Both the position numbers and the translations under genes were made by a program. The notes under the pieces are model-generated. The model made no database searches, was not told the DNA's origin, and worked only from the letters and a program-made list of their open reading frames with translations. From a bacterium (lineage in GTDB: Bacteria > Patescibacteriota > Gracilibacteria > UBA1369 > GCA-2718715): DNA of 64,000 nt. The stretch spans positions 94,940-158,939 of the forward strand of contig JABJGM010000002.1 in assembly GCA_018662325.1 (NCBI GenBank), read 5' to 3'. Below, piece by piece: positions 29,031 through 38,240 of the stretch; position 1 is the stretch's first letter; each line of letters begins with the position of its first letter.

Positions 29031-29147
29031 GTGTCGTAGACAGTAGGTATGTTAATTGACTATAAACCCTGCCGAGGCTAAATATGCATGCTTGAATCTT
29101 AAATGATTCTTTGTAACGCTTGGTCTATGACACACCAAGTGTCTTTT
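29031..29147 (+). ncRNA. Ribosomal protein L10 leader (autoregulatory mRNA element) with attenuator-like hairpin
   Basis: The leader carries the L10-leader hallmarks AGACAGTAGG (29038-29047) and CCTGCCGAGG (29068-29077), which pair as GTAGG/CCTGC. An 11-bp closing stem pairs 29031-29041 with 29123-29133, with one G-U pair. A second hairpin pairs 29116-29123 with 29135-29142 (ACGCTTGG/CCAAGTGT) and is followed by CTTTT. The right arm of the closing stem lies in the loop of this second hairpin, so the two probably exclude each other. In the known family, L10(L12)4 binds the leader and represses its own operon. Confidence 0.85.
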
Positions 29148-29158
29148 AATTAAAATAA

Positions 29159-29683
29159 ATGGCTGTATCAAAAAACAGAAAACAACAGCAATTAGAAGCA
29201 TTAATTGAAAAATTCCAAAACGCAAAGAGTATTTTTTTCTCTGAGTATACAGGAATAAGCGTTAAAGGTTTTAGTAAAGTACGTGATACTTTAAGAGAAT
29301 CTAACGTTGAGTGTAAAGTTGCTAAAAAAACTTTGATTAAACTTGCTGCAGAGCAAATTGGAATCAAAGAAATACCAACTGAAGCACTTGAAGGTCCAAT
29401 CGCAGTAATTTTATCTAATGAAGACGAAATTGTTGGGGCTAAGCTTATTTCTAACTTAAAGAAAGAACACGAAACTCTTGAATTAACTGGAGGAATATTT
29501 GACGGTGAAGCTTTTGGTCAAGAAAAAGCCAAAGCATATGCCGCAATTCCAGCTAAAGAAGAGTTGCTTGCGAAATTGGTAGGATCAATGAAAGCTCCTA
29601 TTACTGGATTCCATGGTGTTACTCATGGAGTTATGCGTCAATTCGTTGGCACACTACAAGCAATTGTAGACAAAGAACAATAA
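29159..29683 (+). CDS. rplJ: 50S ribosomal protein uL10
   Basis: The protein forms the base of the ribosomal stalk and binds L12 dimers through its C-terminal helix. The 174 residues match uL10 throughout: an N-terminal [42 protein letters not shown], the conserved [10 protein letters not shown], and a C-terminal L12-binding helix. The start is fixed by alignment and by the leader ending just upstream; no Shine-Dalgarno is present. It is transcribed with rplL, 25 bases downstream, and regulated by the L10 leader. Confidence 0.97.
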   Translation: MAVSKNRKQQQLEALIEKFQNAKSIFFSEYTGISVKGFSKVRDTLRESNVECKVAKKTLIKLAAEQIGIKEIPTEALEGPIAVILSNEDEIVGAKLISNLKKEHETLELTGGIFDGEAFGQEKAKAYAAIPAKEELLAKLVGSMKAPITGFHGVTHGVMRQFVGTLQAIVDKEQ

Positions 29684-29708
29684 AAAAAATAAATTTAACA
29701 AAAATAAA

Positions 29709-30110
29709 ATGTCTGAAGAAAAAAAATTACCAGAATTGAGTAAAGAAGCTCAAGGTATCCTAGATGCAGTTAAAGAACTTAAAGTTCTTGACTTAGCTGC
29801 TCTTGTACAACATATGGAAGAAGAATTTGGTGTATCTGCTGCTGCTCCTGTAGCAATTGCTGCTGCTGGTGCTGCTGGTGGAGATGCTGCTGAAGAAAAA
29901 TCTTCTTTCGACGTAGTTCTTGCTTCTGTAGGAGGTCAAAAAATTGCAGTTATTAAAGCTGTAAGAGAAATCACTGGACTTGGTCTTAAAGAGGCTAAAG
30001 ATCTAGTTGATGGAGCTCCTAAAGCAATTAAAGAAGGATTAGCTAAAGATGAAGCTGAAAAAGTAAAAGCTGATTTAGAAGCTGCTGGTGCAACTGTTGA
30101 ATTAAAATAA
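29709..30110 (+). CDS. rplL: 50S ribosomal protein bL12 (L7/L12)
   Basis: This is the stalk protein that recruits and stimulates translation GTPases. The N-terminal dimerisation region, the Ala/Gly-rich hinge ([15 protein letters not shown]) and the C-terminal domain with [20 protein letters not shown] and [11 protein letters not shown] are all canonical in 133 residues. It is followed by a strong terminator, so rpoB/rpoC, which usually follow, are not in this operon. Codon use is strongly biased, as expected for a highly expressed gene. Confidence 0.98.
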   Translation: MSEEKKLPELSKEAQGILDAVKELKVLDLAALVQHMEEEFGVSAAAPVAIAAAGAAGGDAAEEKSSFDVVLASVGGQKIAVIKAVREITGLGLKEAKDLVDGAPKAIKEGLAKDEAEKVKADLEAAGATVELK

Positions 30111-30131
30111 TTCAATTTTAAAAGACAAATC

Positions 30132-30157
30132 AAAGACCCCTTGCCGGGTCTTTTTTT
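30132..30157 (+). terminator. Terminator after rplL
   Basis: AAAGACCC-(CTTGCC)-GGGTCTTT with a run of seven T, 22 bases after the rplL stop. Confidence 0.92.
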
Positions 30158-30220
30158 ATACACAATTATATTATGAGATTTAAAATATTGTAATACAATT
30201 GCTAAAAATAATTTTTTAAG

Positions 30221-30766
30221 ATGTCCAATTTACTATTAGATAGCTTGCAGGTTATAGGTAAGATAAACAAAGAAGGATTTACATGTAATGGAATAAATAT
30301 TTCAAAGGAAATTAAAATTATTGAACCTTTGGAACTGGAAGTTGAATTCTCTCAAATAAGCCGATTTATAACCGGTGATATAGATAAAGTGCTTAAACTC
30401 TATATTTCACAGTATTCACAAGTTATAGAATGTATAAAATCTTTAACTGAAGATAAAGTTGTCAAAGAATATTTAGAGGAGATTAATATTTCTTCGATTA
30501 ATTCTGGACATTATAGATATGTTCAAGAAAAAAGGGCAAATTTATATTTTATCGCTGTTCAGGTTTTGAAAAAACTTGATGTCAGATTAAAATGTAGAGA
30601 ATTAAAGATTGGAGATATTTATGCAAATTTGATTGTAAATTTTATAAATTCCTTGAGTGTAAATTCGATTGATCAAGATGAAATATTCAAAATAAATCTT
30701 ATTTTAGGAGATCTATTAAACACAATAAGACTGTGTGAAAGAATGGCCATTGCAATTTTAAGCTAA
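30221..30766 (+). CDS. Hypothetical helical protein (181 aa)
   Basis: I do not recognise this family. The chain is soluble, with a short beta-like N-terminus (about 1-45) followed by mostly helical sequence, two conserved-looking Cys (LKCRELK and RLCERMA) and no signal peptide. It stands alone after the rplL terminator with an A/T-rich upstream region. Its end overlaps the convergent PrsW-like gene by nine bases. Coding potential is supported by an uninterrupted frame and normal composition. Confidence 0.65.
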   Translation: MSNLLLDSLQVIGKINKEGFTCNGINISKEIKIIEPLELEVEFSQISRFITGDIDKVLKLYISQYSQVIECIKSLTEDKVVKEYLEEINISSINSGHYRYVQEKRANLYFIAVQVLKKLDVRLKCRELKIGDIYANLIVNFINSLSVNSIDQDEIFKINLILGDLLNTIRLCERMAIAILS

Positions 30767-31579
30767 TTCTTTAAGCGCTTTCTTGCTCTGAATTAGTTTT
30801 TTAATACAACTTAGACCGATTATAAAAAATGGTGCTAAAAATAAAGTAAACTGGAATTCTAATAAAATGTTAAAAATTGCATGCAAAGAGGTTGCGTAAA
30901 ACAAACCAACAAACTGGCTTTCAGCTGCGAATATTTTAGCCATAAATCCCCTTTTGAATCTAAAGTGAAACTTTTTTAAGAGTCTAGTTAAGGACCATGC
31001 ATGATACTGATTGTCGTTATAGACTTTTTTACTAAACAAAGCTAATCCAAAGTAATACCCATATATGGTAGAAAAAAGACAATGTGCAAATGTAGAAAAG
31101 ACTGCTCTTAGCATGAAAACACTAGTGAAAGTTTGAATATCTAGGTTTTTCCAGATGTTAATTAAATAAAAGGTATTTTCTGCAAAAGCAAAACCAAGAG
31201 CTGCCATAATTGAAAATTCAATAGCATCATCTATTGAAGTGATTTCATTTCTAGAAACTTTGTCCGCGACTTTGTGTTTTAAATATTCTTCAATAGCTGC
31301 AATTATTACAAAAAACATTATTAAGCTGATTGGAATATTGAAAAAACTACTTTGTAGTAAACTATTTGCCTGAAGGGTGTTCTGTAAATCCAAGAATGGA
31401 ATAAGCTCGGTAAAGTATCTCAAAAAAACTAATGGTACTACGCTTAAAGCTCCTAAACTAAACGAGAAAAGAACCCATTTACGTTTTTCGTTGTGCTTAT
31501 GTAAAAAATAACTTCCCCATATTAAAATTGGAACTGCATTTATTAATCCGATTAGAATACTTAATGTTAAATTAGACAT
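30758..31579 (-). CDS. PrsW-family intramembrane metalloprotease
   Basis: The 273-residue protein has seven to eight membrane segments and the motif set of the PrsW/CAAX-type glutamic or metal-dependent membrane proteases: AIEEYLKHKV in one helix, GFAFAENTFYL in the next, AHCLFSTIYGYYFG, and SLHAIFNIL near the end. PrsW cleaves anti-sigma factors in Bacillus, but no anti-sigma gene is nearby, so the substrate is unknown. It could process a membrane-bound regulator or bacteriocin-type peptide. The gene appears monocistronic between convergent and divergent neighbours. Confidence 0.85.
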   Translation of the reverse strand: MSNLTLSILIGLINAVPILIWGSYFLHKHNEKRKWVLFSFSLGALSVVPLVFLRYFTELIPFLDLQNTLQANSLLQSSFFNIPISLIMFFVIIAAIEEYLKHKVADKVSRNEITSIDDAIEFSIMAALGFAFAENTFYLINIWKNLDIQTFTSVFMLRAVFSTFAHCLFSTIYGYYFGLALFSKKVYNDNQYHAWSLTRLLKKFHFRFKRGFMAKIFAAESQFVGLFYATSLHAIFNILLEFQFTLFLAPFFIIGLSCIKKLIQSKKALKELA

Positions 31580-31628
31580 TTAATTTTTTATATCTAATTA
31601 TTATAACGAATTTTAGATTTTTTTTCAA

Positions 31629-32768
31629 TTAATTAAGCTCTTTAATTGTTGAATCCTGAATTATAAAGGTTTGATAGCTTCCCGAGTAGTCATTAAAATA
31701 TGCTTTTTCTACAGTTGTAATAAAGGTTTGATACTGACTTGCAAAGATTAAAAGCTGTTTACGCCTTTGGCTATCCAACTCCGAGAAAACATCGTCTAGT
31801 AGTAAAATTGGACGATAAGAAATAAATTGTTTTAGGTATTCAACCTGTAAAAATTTAAGAGCTAGAATAAAAGTTCTATTTTCCCCTCTTGAACAAAAAT
31901 CAATAATTGCTTTTCCATCCAGTAAAAATTGAAAATCATCTCTATGGATACCAAGATTAGTAGATTTATAGCGTAGATCTTTTTCGAAGTTTTTATTTAA
32001 ATTTTCTATAAATTGTTTTTTATATAGGCTTATATTTTCTGGTTTAAAAGCTGTAAACTTAACTTTTACTTGTTTATCTAATTCGGTTCCGGCAATTGAA
32101 TTATAGGTAGCTTCCAAATTTTGATTTAAATACTCAATCAATTCTGTTCTGTAAGCATGAATAATTGCAGCACTTTCGGCTAATTTTTGATTATATACGG
32201 AGTAAAGAATTTGATTTGTAACTCCATCTTTAAGCATTTTATTTCGAATTTTTAGATTTTTATTATAGGTCATTAGGCTTTCAAAATAGTCTTTAAAAAG
32301 GCTTGATAAAAAAGTGTTTAAAAATTTTCTCCTAGCAACCGGGCCAAGTACAAATAAATGCATATGATCTGGAGTAAAAACAACAGACTGAAAGTTTCCC
32401 ATAAACTCTTTTGATGGAAGCTTTATTTCATCTATAAAAAAGGCTTTTTCTTTTTGTTTCTTATCAAAAACCATATGTAAATTCTTAATTGAATTATCTT
32501 GAAAAACATCTAAAGCTTGGTCGGATTGATTAGAAGGACTAATATTTCCTTTGATAGAAAAGTAATAAGAATCAAAATTACAAATGTCATCAAATTTCAA
32601 ATTTCGAAAACTTTTAGGGAAACTCAAAAGTGAAATAGCCTCTAACAAATTAGTTTTTCCTTGTCCATTAGGAGCAACGAAAATATTTAATCCATTTTGA
32701 GGTTTAAAATTGATTTCTAAATTTTTATAAGATCGAAAATTAACAAGACTTAAACTTTCTAAAAACAT
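31629..32768 (-). CDS. recF: DNA replication and repair protein RecF
   Basis: This SMC-like ATPase loads RecA at single-strand gaps with RecO and RecR. The N-terminal MFLESLSLVNFRSYKNLEI and the Walker A motif APNGQGKTNLLEA are diagnostic, together with the signature region FCSRGENRTFILALK and the Walker B DDVFSELDSQRRKQL. The start at 32768 gives 379 residues and places the family's conserved first strand at residue 1; an upstream in-frame ATG at 32831 would add 21 unrelated residues. It is divergent from thrS with a 99-base gap. Confidence 0.96.
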   Translation of the reverse strand: MFLESLSLVNFRSYKNLEINFKPQNGLNIFVAPNGQGKTNLLEAISLLSFPKSFRNLKFDDICNFDSYYFSIKGNISPSNQSDQALDVFQDNSIKNLHMVFDKKQKEKAFFIDEIKLPSKEFMGNFQSVVFTPDHMHLFVLGPVARRKFLNTFLSSLFKDYFESLMTYNKNLKIRNKMLKDGVTNQILYSVYNQKLAESAAIIHAYRTELIEYLNQNLEATYNSIAGTELDKQVKVKFTAFKPENISLYKKQFIENLNKNFEKDLRYKSTNLGIHRDDFQFLLDGKAIIDFCSRGENRTFILALKFLQVEYLKQFISYRPILLLDDVFSELDSQRRKQLLIFASQYQTFITTVEKAYFNDYSGSYQTFIIQDSTIKELN

Positions 32769-32867
32769 TTTTTTTAATATATTAAATTTTTTGCAAGAAA
32801 AGTAAAGAAGGATTGATTTTATATAAGCCAAGAGTTAATCTATTAAAGATAAAATTTAATAAAAGAT

Positions 32868-34622
32868 ATGGAGAAAAATGATCGACTATACAAAATTCGC
32901 CATTCTGCCGCTCATGTACTAGCACAAGCCGTGCTGGATATGTTTCCTGAAAGTAAATTAGCTTTTGGACCTCCGGTAAAAGATGGTTTTTATTATGATT
33001 TTGAATTACCAAGAAGTTTGACCCCAGAAGATCTTCCTATTTTAGAAAAGAAAATGAAAAAGATCCAAGCTCAAAGACAAAAATTTCATGGAAGAACCGT
33101 GGATATTGATCAAGCTTTAGACTTTTACAATCAAATGGGACAAGTTTATAAAGTAGATAAAATTCAAGAATTAAAAGAACAAGGTGAAACTGAAGTGACT
33201 TTTTATGAAAATATTTTACCGCAAAATGGTGATGTTAAATTTGTAGATTTATGTGGTGGTGGCCACACTGATCACACTGGTGATATTGGTTTTTACAAAT
33301 TAGCTAAAATTGCCGGAGCTTATTTTAGAGGTGATGAAAATAATCAAATGCTAACTAGGATTTATGGTTATTGCTATGAAACAAAACAAGAGCTAGATGA
33401 TCACTTAAAAATGCTTAGAGAAGCTGAAAAAAGAGATCATAGAAAACTAGGAAAAGAACTAGATTTATATGTAATGTCGGAATTGGTTGGACCTGGTCTT
33501 CCCCTTTTTACTCCCCGAGGAATGGTGGTTCGAGATGCTATCCAAGATTATTTATGGGAACTTCATAAGAAAAATGGTTATAGTAGAGTTTTAACTCCAC
33601 ATATTGCAAAGATTGATCTTTATGAGAAATCTGGTCATGCTGCTAAATTTGGGGATCAACTTTTTAAAGTAAAAGGAAAAGATACTGATTTTGTTATGAA
33701 ACCAATGAATTGTCCGCACCACATGCAGATTTTTGATTCACAAATTAGATCTTATAAAGATCTTCCAATTAAATACTTTGAATGCCCAGGAACTGTGTAT
33801 AGAGATGAAAAATCAGGACAACTTTCGGGTTTAACAAGAGTAAGAATGATCTCCCAAGATGATGGACATTTATTCTGTGCTTTAAACCAAATTGAAGAAG
33901 AAATCTTAACAATTGTGGATATTATCAAAACTTTTTATACAAGAATTGGAATGTTCAGTGATTACTGGGTTTCACTTTCTGTGAGAGGTGAAGACAAAAC
34001 TAAGTACTTAGGATCAGAAGAAGTTTGGAATAAATCAGAAGCCGCCCTTGAAAGCGCTGCCAAAAGAGCAAATCTAAACTTTGAAAGAATGGAAGATGAA
34101 GCTGCATTTTACGGTCCAAAACTAGACTTTATGTTTAAAGATGCAATTGGCAGAGAATGGCAACTAGCAACTATTCAATTGGATTTCAATTTACCTGAGA
34201 GATTTGATTTAAGCTTTGTTAATGAACAAGGTGAAAAAGAAAGACCAGTTGTTGTGCACAGAGCAATTTGTGGATCTCTTGAAAGATTTATGGCTGTAAT
34301 GATTGAACATACTGCTGGAGCTTTTCCTGCATGGATGGCACCTGTTCAGGCCGACATAATTTGCGTGAGTGAGGTTTTTAAAGATTATGCTAAACAAGTT
34401 ATGGAAACTCTAAAAGAAGCCGATGTAAGAGCAAATATGATGGATTACACTAATTCACTTGGAAAGAATGTTAGAGAATCTGAAAAAGCTAAAGTTCCGT
34501 TTAAATTAATTATTGGTGAAAACGAAGTTAAAGATAAAACTGTAACTGTTCGTGAATATAATACTGGAAAGCAAGAAACTATGAATTTAGAAAAATTTAT
34601 AAAACATATTCAAGAAAGCTAA
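32868..34622 (+). CDS. thrS: Threonyl-tRNA synthetase lacking the TGS domain
   Basis: This class II synthetase charges tRNA-Thr. The 584 residues begin directly at the editing (N2) domain, with HSAAH and later CGGGHTDHT forming the editing zinc-like site; the usual N-terminal TGS domain of about 60 residues is absent. Catalytic motifs are intact: zinc Cys in KPMNCPHHM, motif 2 around CPGTVYRDE, motif 3 around GSLERFMAV, and a C-terminal anticodon-binding domain. No upstream extension in frame would encode TGS because divergent recF begins 100 bases away. It ends at a shared terminator. Confidence 0.97.
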   Translation: MEKNDRLYKIRHSAAHVLAQAVLDMFPESKLAFGPPVKDGFYYDFELPRSLTPEDLPILEKKMKKIQAQRQKFHGRTVDIDQALDFYNQMGQVYKVDKIQELKEQGETEVTFYENILPQNGDVKFVDLCGGGHTDHTGDIGFYKLAKIAGAYFRGDENNQMLTRIYGYCYETKQELDDHLKMLREAEKRDHRKLGKELDLYVMSELVGPGLPLFTPRGMVVRDAIQDYLWELHKKNGYSRVLTPHIAKIDLYEKSGHAAKFGDQLFKVKGKDTDFVMKPMNCPHHMQIFDSQIRSYKDLPIKYFECPGTVYRDEKSGQLSGLTRVRMISQDDGHLFCALNQIEEEILTIVDIIKTFYTRIGMFSDYWVSLSVRGEDKTKYLGSEEVWNKSEAALESAAKRANLNFERMEDEAAFYGPKLDFMFKDAIGREWQLATIQLDFNLPERFDLSFVNEQGEKERPVVVHRAICGSLERFMAVMIEHTAGAFPAWMAPVQADIICVSEVFKDYAKQVMETLKEADVRANMMDYTNSLGKNVRESEKAKVPFKLIIGENEVKDKTVTVREYNTGKQETMNLEKFIKHIQES

Positions 34623-34645
34623 ATTTGAACTTATATCAAAATTTT

Positions 34646-34680
34646 AAAAAACCCTCAGTTTTAGTTGAGGGTTTTGTTTT
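34646..34680. terminator. Bidirectional terminator between thrS and the 1165-aa gene
   Basis: The ten-base-pair stem AAAACCCTCA / TGAGGGTTTT with loop GTTTTAGT is flanked by A and T runs on both strands. It ends both the rightward thrS transcript and the leftward giant-protein operon. Confidence 0.9.
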
Positions 34681-34682
34681 TA

Positions 34683-37600
34683 TTATAAGCCTTTTACAAG
34701 CTCAGCTAAATCTTTTGGACTTAAGCTTTTTATTTTAGTAATAAATTGTTCGGCTTGTTGTTCAGATTTTTGATTATCGTAGTGTTGTTCAGTACTACCA
34801 TCCAAGAACACATTTACATTAACCCCTGCTTTGTCAGCTATTTTTTTGAGGGTGTCTTTAAAATCTATCATACCAGATTTTAAGGCTAGCTCTTTAATTT
34901 TATCGTCAGGAAAAGATCTAAATTTTGCCTTATTATCTTTTACCACGTTACCGTTATCATCTTTTTTATGAGTTTTGTATCTTGCGTGAGTTAATCCGTA
35001 CAAAGCAATCCCTGAAGTAAGTAAGTTTCTTATATATATACCATCATTTTCTCTTTCGTGATTTTCAGCAAAGTTTGCAGCGTATTTGAAACCAGCTGCA
35101 TATTGTCCAAAGGCATCTTTATGCTTTTCGTAGTTAGGACCATTAAAACTTAGCTTGGTAGCATACAGATCACCAACCGAGAATAAGTCTTCAATATCAG
35201 CATGACTAAGCTTTGATAAAACAAAACCAGGGTATTCTTTAGCATAGTTTTTAGCCTCAGCAGTTTTCAGATGCTTTTTGGTAGAATTTTTAGATAATGG
35301 AAGCATGTAACCCCACAAAAATTCTTGAACTTTAGCTTTGGCTTGATTATTATTTTTGAAAGTCGGTAACGAATTTTTACCGCCCGAGAAACCAGACCAA
35401 ATTTCATCTTTTTTACCAATTAATAAATTTTTATGAACTGTAAAAGCATGGAAAAAAGGATGATCTCCATAATTTAATGACTCAATAAACTGGTCATCTA
35501 AAATTGGTCCATTTCCGTTGATTTCATGAGACAGACCTGCATAAAGATAATAGAAAAATGTTTCTAAATCAGCAAGTCCTCCGTCTACCATTGACTGTAG
35601 AATTCCTGTGTATTGCCCTGCATCCATAGGTTTTCCAGATCCAAGGTTTGTAAATAATTTACTAAATTCAGCTTCAAAATTTAATTGTCCTTCTTTACCG
35701 AGTCGATCAGTTTTATTTTTGGCTTCATTCATAGAAGAAGTAAAAGCTGATCTATTTTTTGACATACATTGCGTTCCAAAATTCGAAGGCTGACCATTGT
35801 TATTAAAAATATAATTTAAAGCTTCGGCTACAGCATCTTCATTACGAGTTCCATCTCTATCAACCCAGTCTTCACCTAAAAGCTCTCCTTTGTCATCGTA
35901 TCTTGTTTTCTTTCTAATCGGGTCTGTCACAACTCCTCTTGTTTGTCTTCTAGCCTTATTTAAAATACTTATAAATTCTTCGTCTAATGCAGATAATGAT
36001 CCTTCTTCAGTTAAAATATCAATCAAGGCTTTAAATTTAGCTTTGTTTTCAGGGTTTCTGAAGTTAGCTTTTCCTACTTTTTTCAATTCTTTATTCCAGG
36101 TGTTTGAATTACCAGCCTCTTGATATCTTTCTTTATGGAAATCAACTCTTTCATTAAAAGCTTTATTTTGAGCTTCTAAAGACTCTCTTCCTTGACCTAG
36201 GGCACTTTGAAATTTAGCTTTTCTAAGGTCTCTTTTTCGTTGTCTTTTTTGTGAAACTTGTTCGCCAAAGATTTTAGAAATATCGACAATATCATTCATC
36301 GACATTAAACCAAAAGGTACTTCTGGCCACTCCCAGTCTGGCATATCCATACTTCGAATAGGACGAAGATTTGGTGACCATTCATTTTTGATTTTTTCTT
36401 TGGAAATCATTCCAAGATTTTGATCCTTGATAAATTTTAATAGTTCAGGAAGATTGAATTCCATAGTTGCTTCTGGATCAGGATTGTCTCCATCGTATTT
36501 AGGATAGCTAAGATTTTCAAGAATAATTGAATCGCCAGAAACGGATTTAATTTCATATTTATCACCTTTAAGATTGGCTAAGGCATTTCCTGCATGGATT
36601 TCAATTGGCTTTTTAGAAACAGCTAATCCATTTTTTAACATAAAATCATGGTGAACCTTTAACCTTCTATCCAGTTCCTGACTTGTTAAACTTTCAGTTT
36701 TTTCATTCATTTCTGCCTCAAGATCCTCTTCGGCTTGATATTTGTATGAAAAATTTAAAAAATCCTCTAAGTGGTATTCGTAAGCAATAGTTCCATCTCC
36801 CAACTGAACCTTAAACTCTTGAAGCCTAGAGTCTGTATCTTTATTTTCTAGTGCAGAGTTAAAAGCCTGTCCATCTAATTCATTTGTAGGAATTGGCTCT
36901 GAAAGGGCAACAAGGTTATTTTCAAAGTCAAAAGCTCTTACTTCCGTAAAGTGTTTTTCTGGGCTTGTTTTGTTCATTCTATATGAAAAAAGCGTACCAG
37001 GTTGTAAAGTTTGATCCATGGATCTAAATCCAAGTCTCTCTTCAAGTTCAGCAAAGGAATCACATTTTGGATAAACTGCAAAGTTTTCAAGTAGGTCAGA
37101 ATCCACTATACATGTAAGTGCCCCATCAAGACTATTTTCTAAAATGTTTAGAACATTTGATCTTTCATCAGTAATTTCATTATCGGTTGAACTGTCTACA
37201 ATATCACATGTAAGTTCAAGGTCTCTTTGCTTATCAAAGTAAGGTGTATGACTTTGGAAATGTATTCCTCTAATTACAAGGGTTTTGGAGTTACCGTTAT
37301 TATCAACGATGTGAAATTGATTTCCAGTTTCAACTCTTACCCCTAATTTTTTGGAAAGTTTAATTTTTTCTTGAGTTAAAACTCTATTATAGGCTTCACC
37401 TTGGTTAAGCATATTAATATCGTTTATAAAGTCTTCATTAGCATCTAAAAGAGCATTGAATGTTTCTTGTGAGCCTTCTTCATAGTCCAGTAAACTTTGT
37501 TTTATAACACCTACAGTTTGGGGGTCTTGTATATCAAAAGAACTTAAAATTTCTTCTAGAGTTATGTTTTGTTTATTTGGATTTGCGCTTAGGAAAGCTT

Positions 37601-38180
37601 GTGTAACTTCTAGCCAATTATCTTCTGTTGGATCAAGGGTTTCAAGGTCAAAAGTTACAGAATCTGGATTGTTCTGTACATATTCAAGTGCGTCTTGACG
37701 CAACTGCATAAAGTCTTCCATTTTTGACAATAAAGATTCCCCATCAGGTTTAATTTCTAAACTGCCATTTATGGTGTTTCTAGATGCAAACTTATTAAAA
37801 GCATCTGGCATACTTTCAAAGCTTCCAAAAAGGTTTTGAATTAAAATTCTCTCAATTTTTACAGCTTCATGCGATAATTCTTGTAGCTCTAAGAGGCTTT
37901 CTTCGCAGTGATTCATTCGATTTATAAACTCTTGAGTCATTGAGTCCGGATCCTCTTCAAAGTTTTTGGCCATTCCTTTCATTTTTTCTGTATAGTTTGT
38001 GGCCTTTTCTTGAATAGTTTTAGTAATTCCAGATATACCTGTTTCAACAATATCTTGTTCTAAATCGGCAATAATTTTATTTGTATGTTCTTCAATTCCA
38101 GCTTGTTGTTCAGGATTTTGAGCTCTATTTATATTCTGACCTCCTTGGTTGATACCTTGTGGATTTATTGGATCTGGCAT
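34683..38180 (-). CDS. Large soluble protein of unknown family (1165 aa)
   Basis: I do not recognise it. There is no signal peptide or clear membrane helix. The N-terminal 130 residues are Gln/Asn-rich then coiled-coil. Two beta-rich, SH3-like segments (about 285-440 and 530-590) are joined by charged helices. A Lys/Arg-rich helical region (about 625-760) leads to a helical C-terminal half with KTAEAKNYAKEYPGFVL and an ending LSPKDLAELVKGL. The gene is the last of a five-gene leftward operon with the VirB6-like protein directly upstream (60-base gap). A cytoplasmic component or cargo of a membrane machine is a guess from context. Confidence 0.72.
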   Translation of the reverse strand: MPDPINPQGINQGGQNINRAQNPEQQAGIEEHTNKIIADLEQDIVETGISGITKTIQEKATNYTEKMKGMAKNFEEDPDSMTQEFINRMNHCEESLLELQELSHEAVKIERILIQNLFGSFESMPDAFNKFASRNTINGSLEIKPDGESLLSKMEDFMQLRQDALEYVQNNPDSVTFDLETLDPTEDNWLEVTQAFLSANPNKQNITLEEILSSFDIQDPQTVGVIKQSLLDYEEGSQETFNALLDANEDFINDINMLNQGEAYNRVLTQEKIKLSKKLGVRVETGNQFHIVDNNGNSKTLVIRGIHFQSHTPYFDKQRDLELTCDIVDSSTDNEITDERSNVLNILENSLDGALTCIVDSDLLENFAVYPKCDSFAELEERLGFRSMDQTLQPGTLFSYRMNKTSPEKHFTEVRAFDFENNLVALSEPIPTNELDGQAFNSALENKDTDSRLQEFKVQLGDGTIAYEYHLEDFLNFSYKYQAEEDLEAEMNEKTESLTSQELDRRLKVHHDFMLKNGLAVSKKPIEIHAGNALANLKGDKYEIKSVSGDSIILENLSYPKYDGDNPDPEATMEFNLPELLKFIKDQNLGMISKEKIKNEWSPNLRPIRSMDMPDWEWPEVPFGLMSMNDIVDISKIFGEQVSQKRQRKRDLRKAKFQSALGQGRESLEAQNKAFNERVDFHKERYQEAGNSNTWNKELKKVGKANFRNPENKAKFKALIDILTEEGSLSALDEEFISILNKARRQTRGVVTDPIRKKTRYDDKGELLGEDWVDRDGTRNEDAVAEALNYIFNNNGQPSNFGTQCMSKNRSAFTSSMNEAKNKTDRLGKEGQLNFEAEFSKLFTNLGSGKPMDAGQYTGILQSMVDGGLADLETFFYYLYAGLSHEINGNGPILDDQFIESLNYGDHPFFHAFTVHKNLLIGKKDEIWSGFSGGKNSLPTFKNNNQAKAKVQEFLWGYMLPLSKNSTKKHLKTAEAKNYAKEYPGFVLSKLSHADIEDLFSVGDLYATKLSFNGPNYEKHKDAFGQYAAGFKYAANFAENHERENDGIYIRNLLTSGIALYGLTHARYKTHKKDDNGNVVKDNKAKFRSFPDDKIKELALKSGMIDFKDTLKKIADKAGVNVNVFLDGSTEQHYDNQKSEQQAEQFITKIKSLSPKDLAELVKGL

Positions 38181-38240
38181 TATATTGGGCTAAATAAATT
38201 TATTTTTAATTATATCAAATGTTTTGAAATTTGGCAAGTG

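Noticed and set aside
32769..32831. Longer RecF start at 32831
   Set aside because: The added 21 residues are unlike RecF, while the start at 32768 places the conserved first strand correctly.
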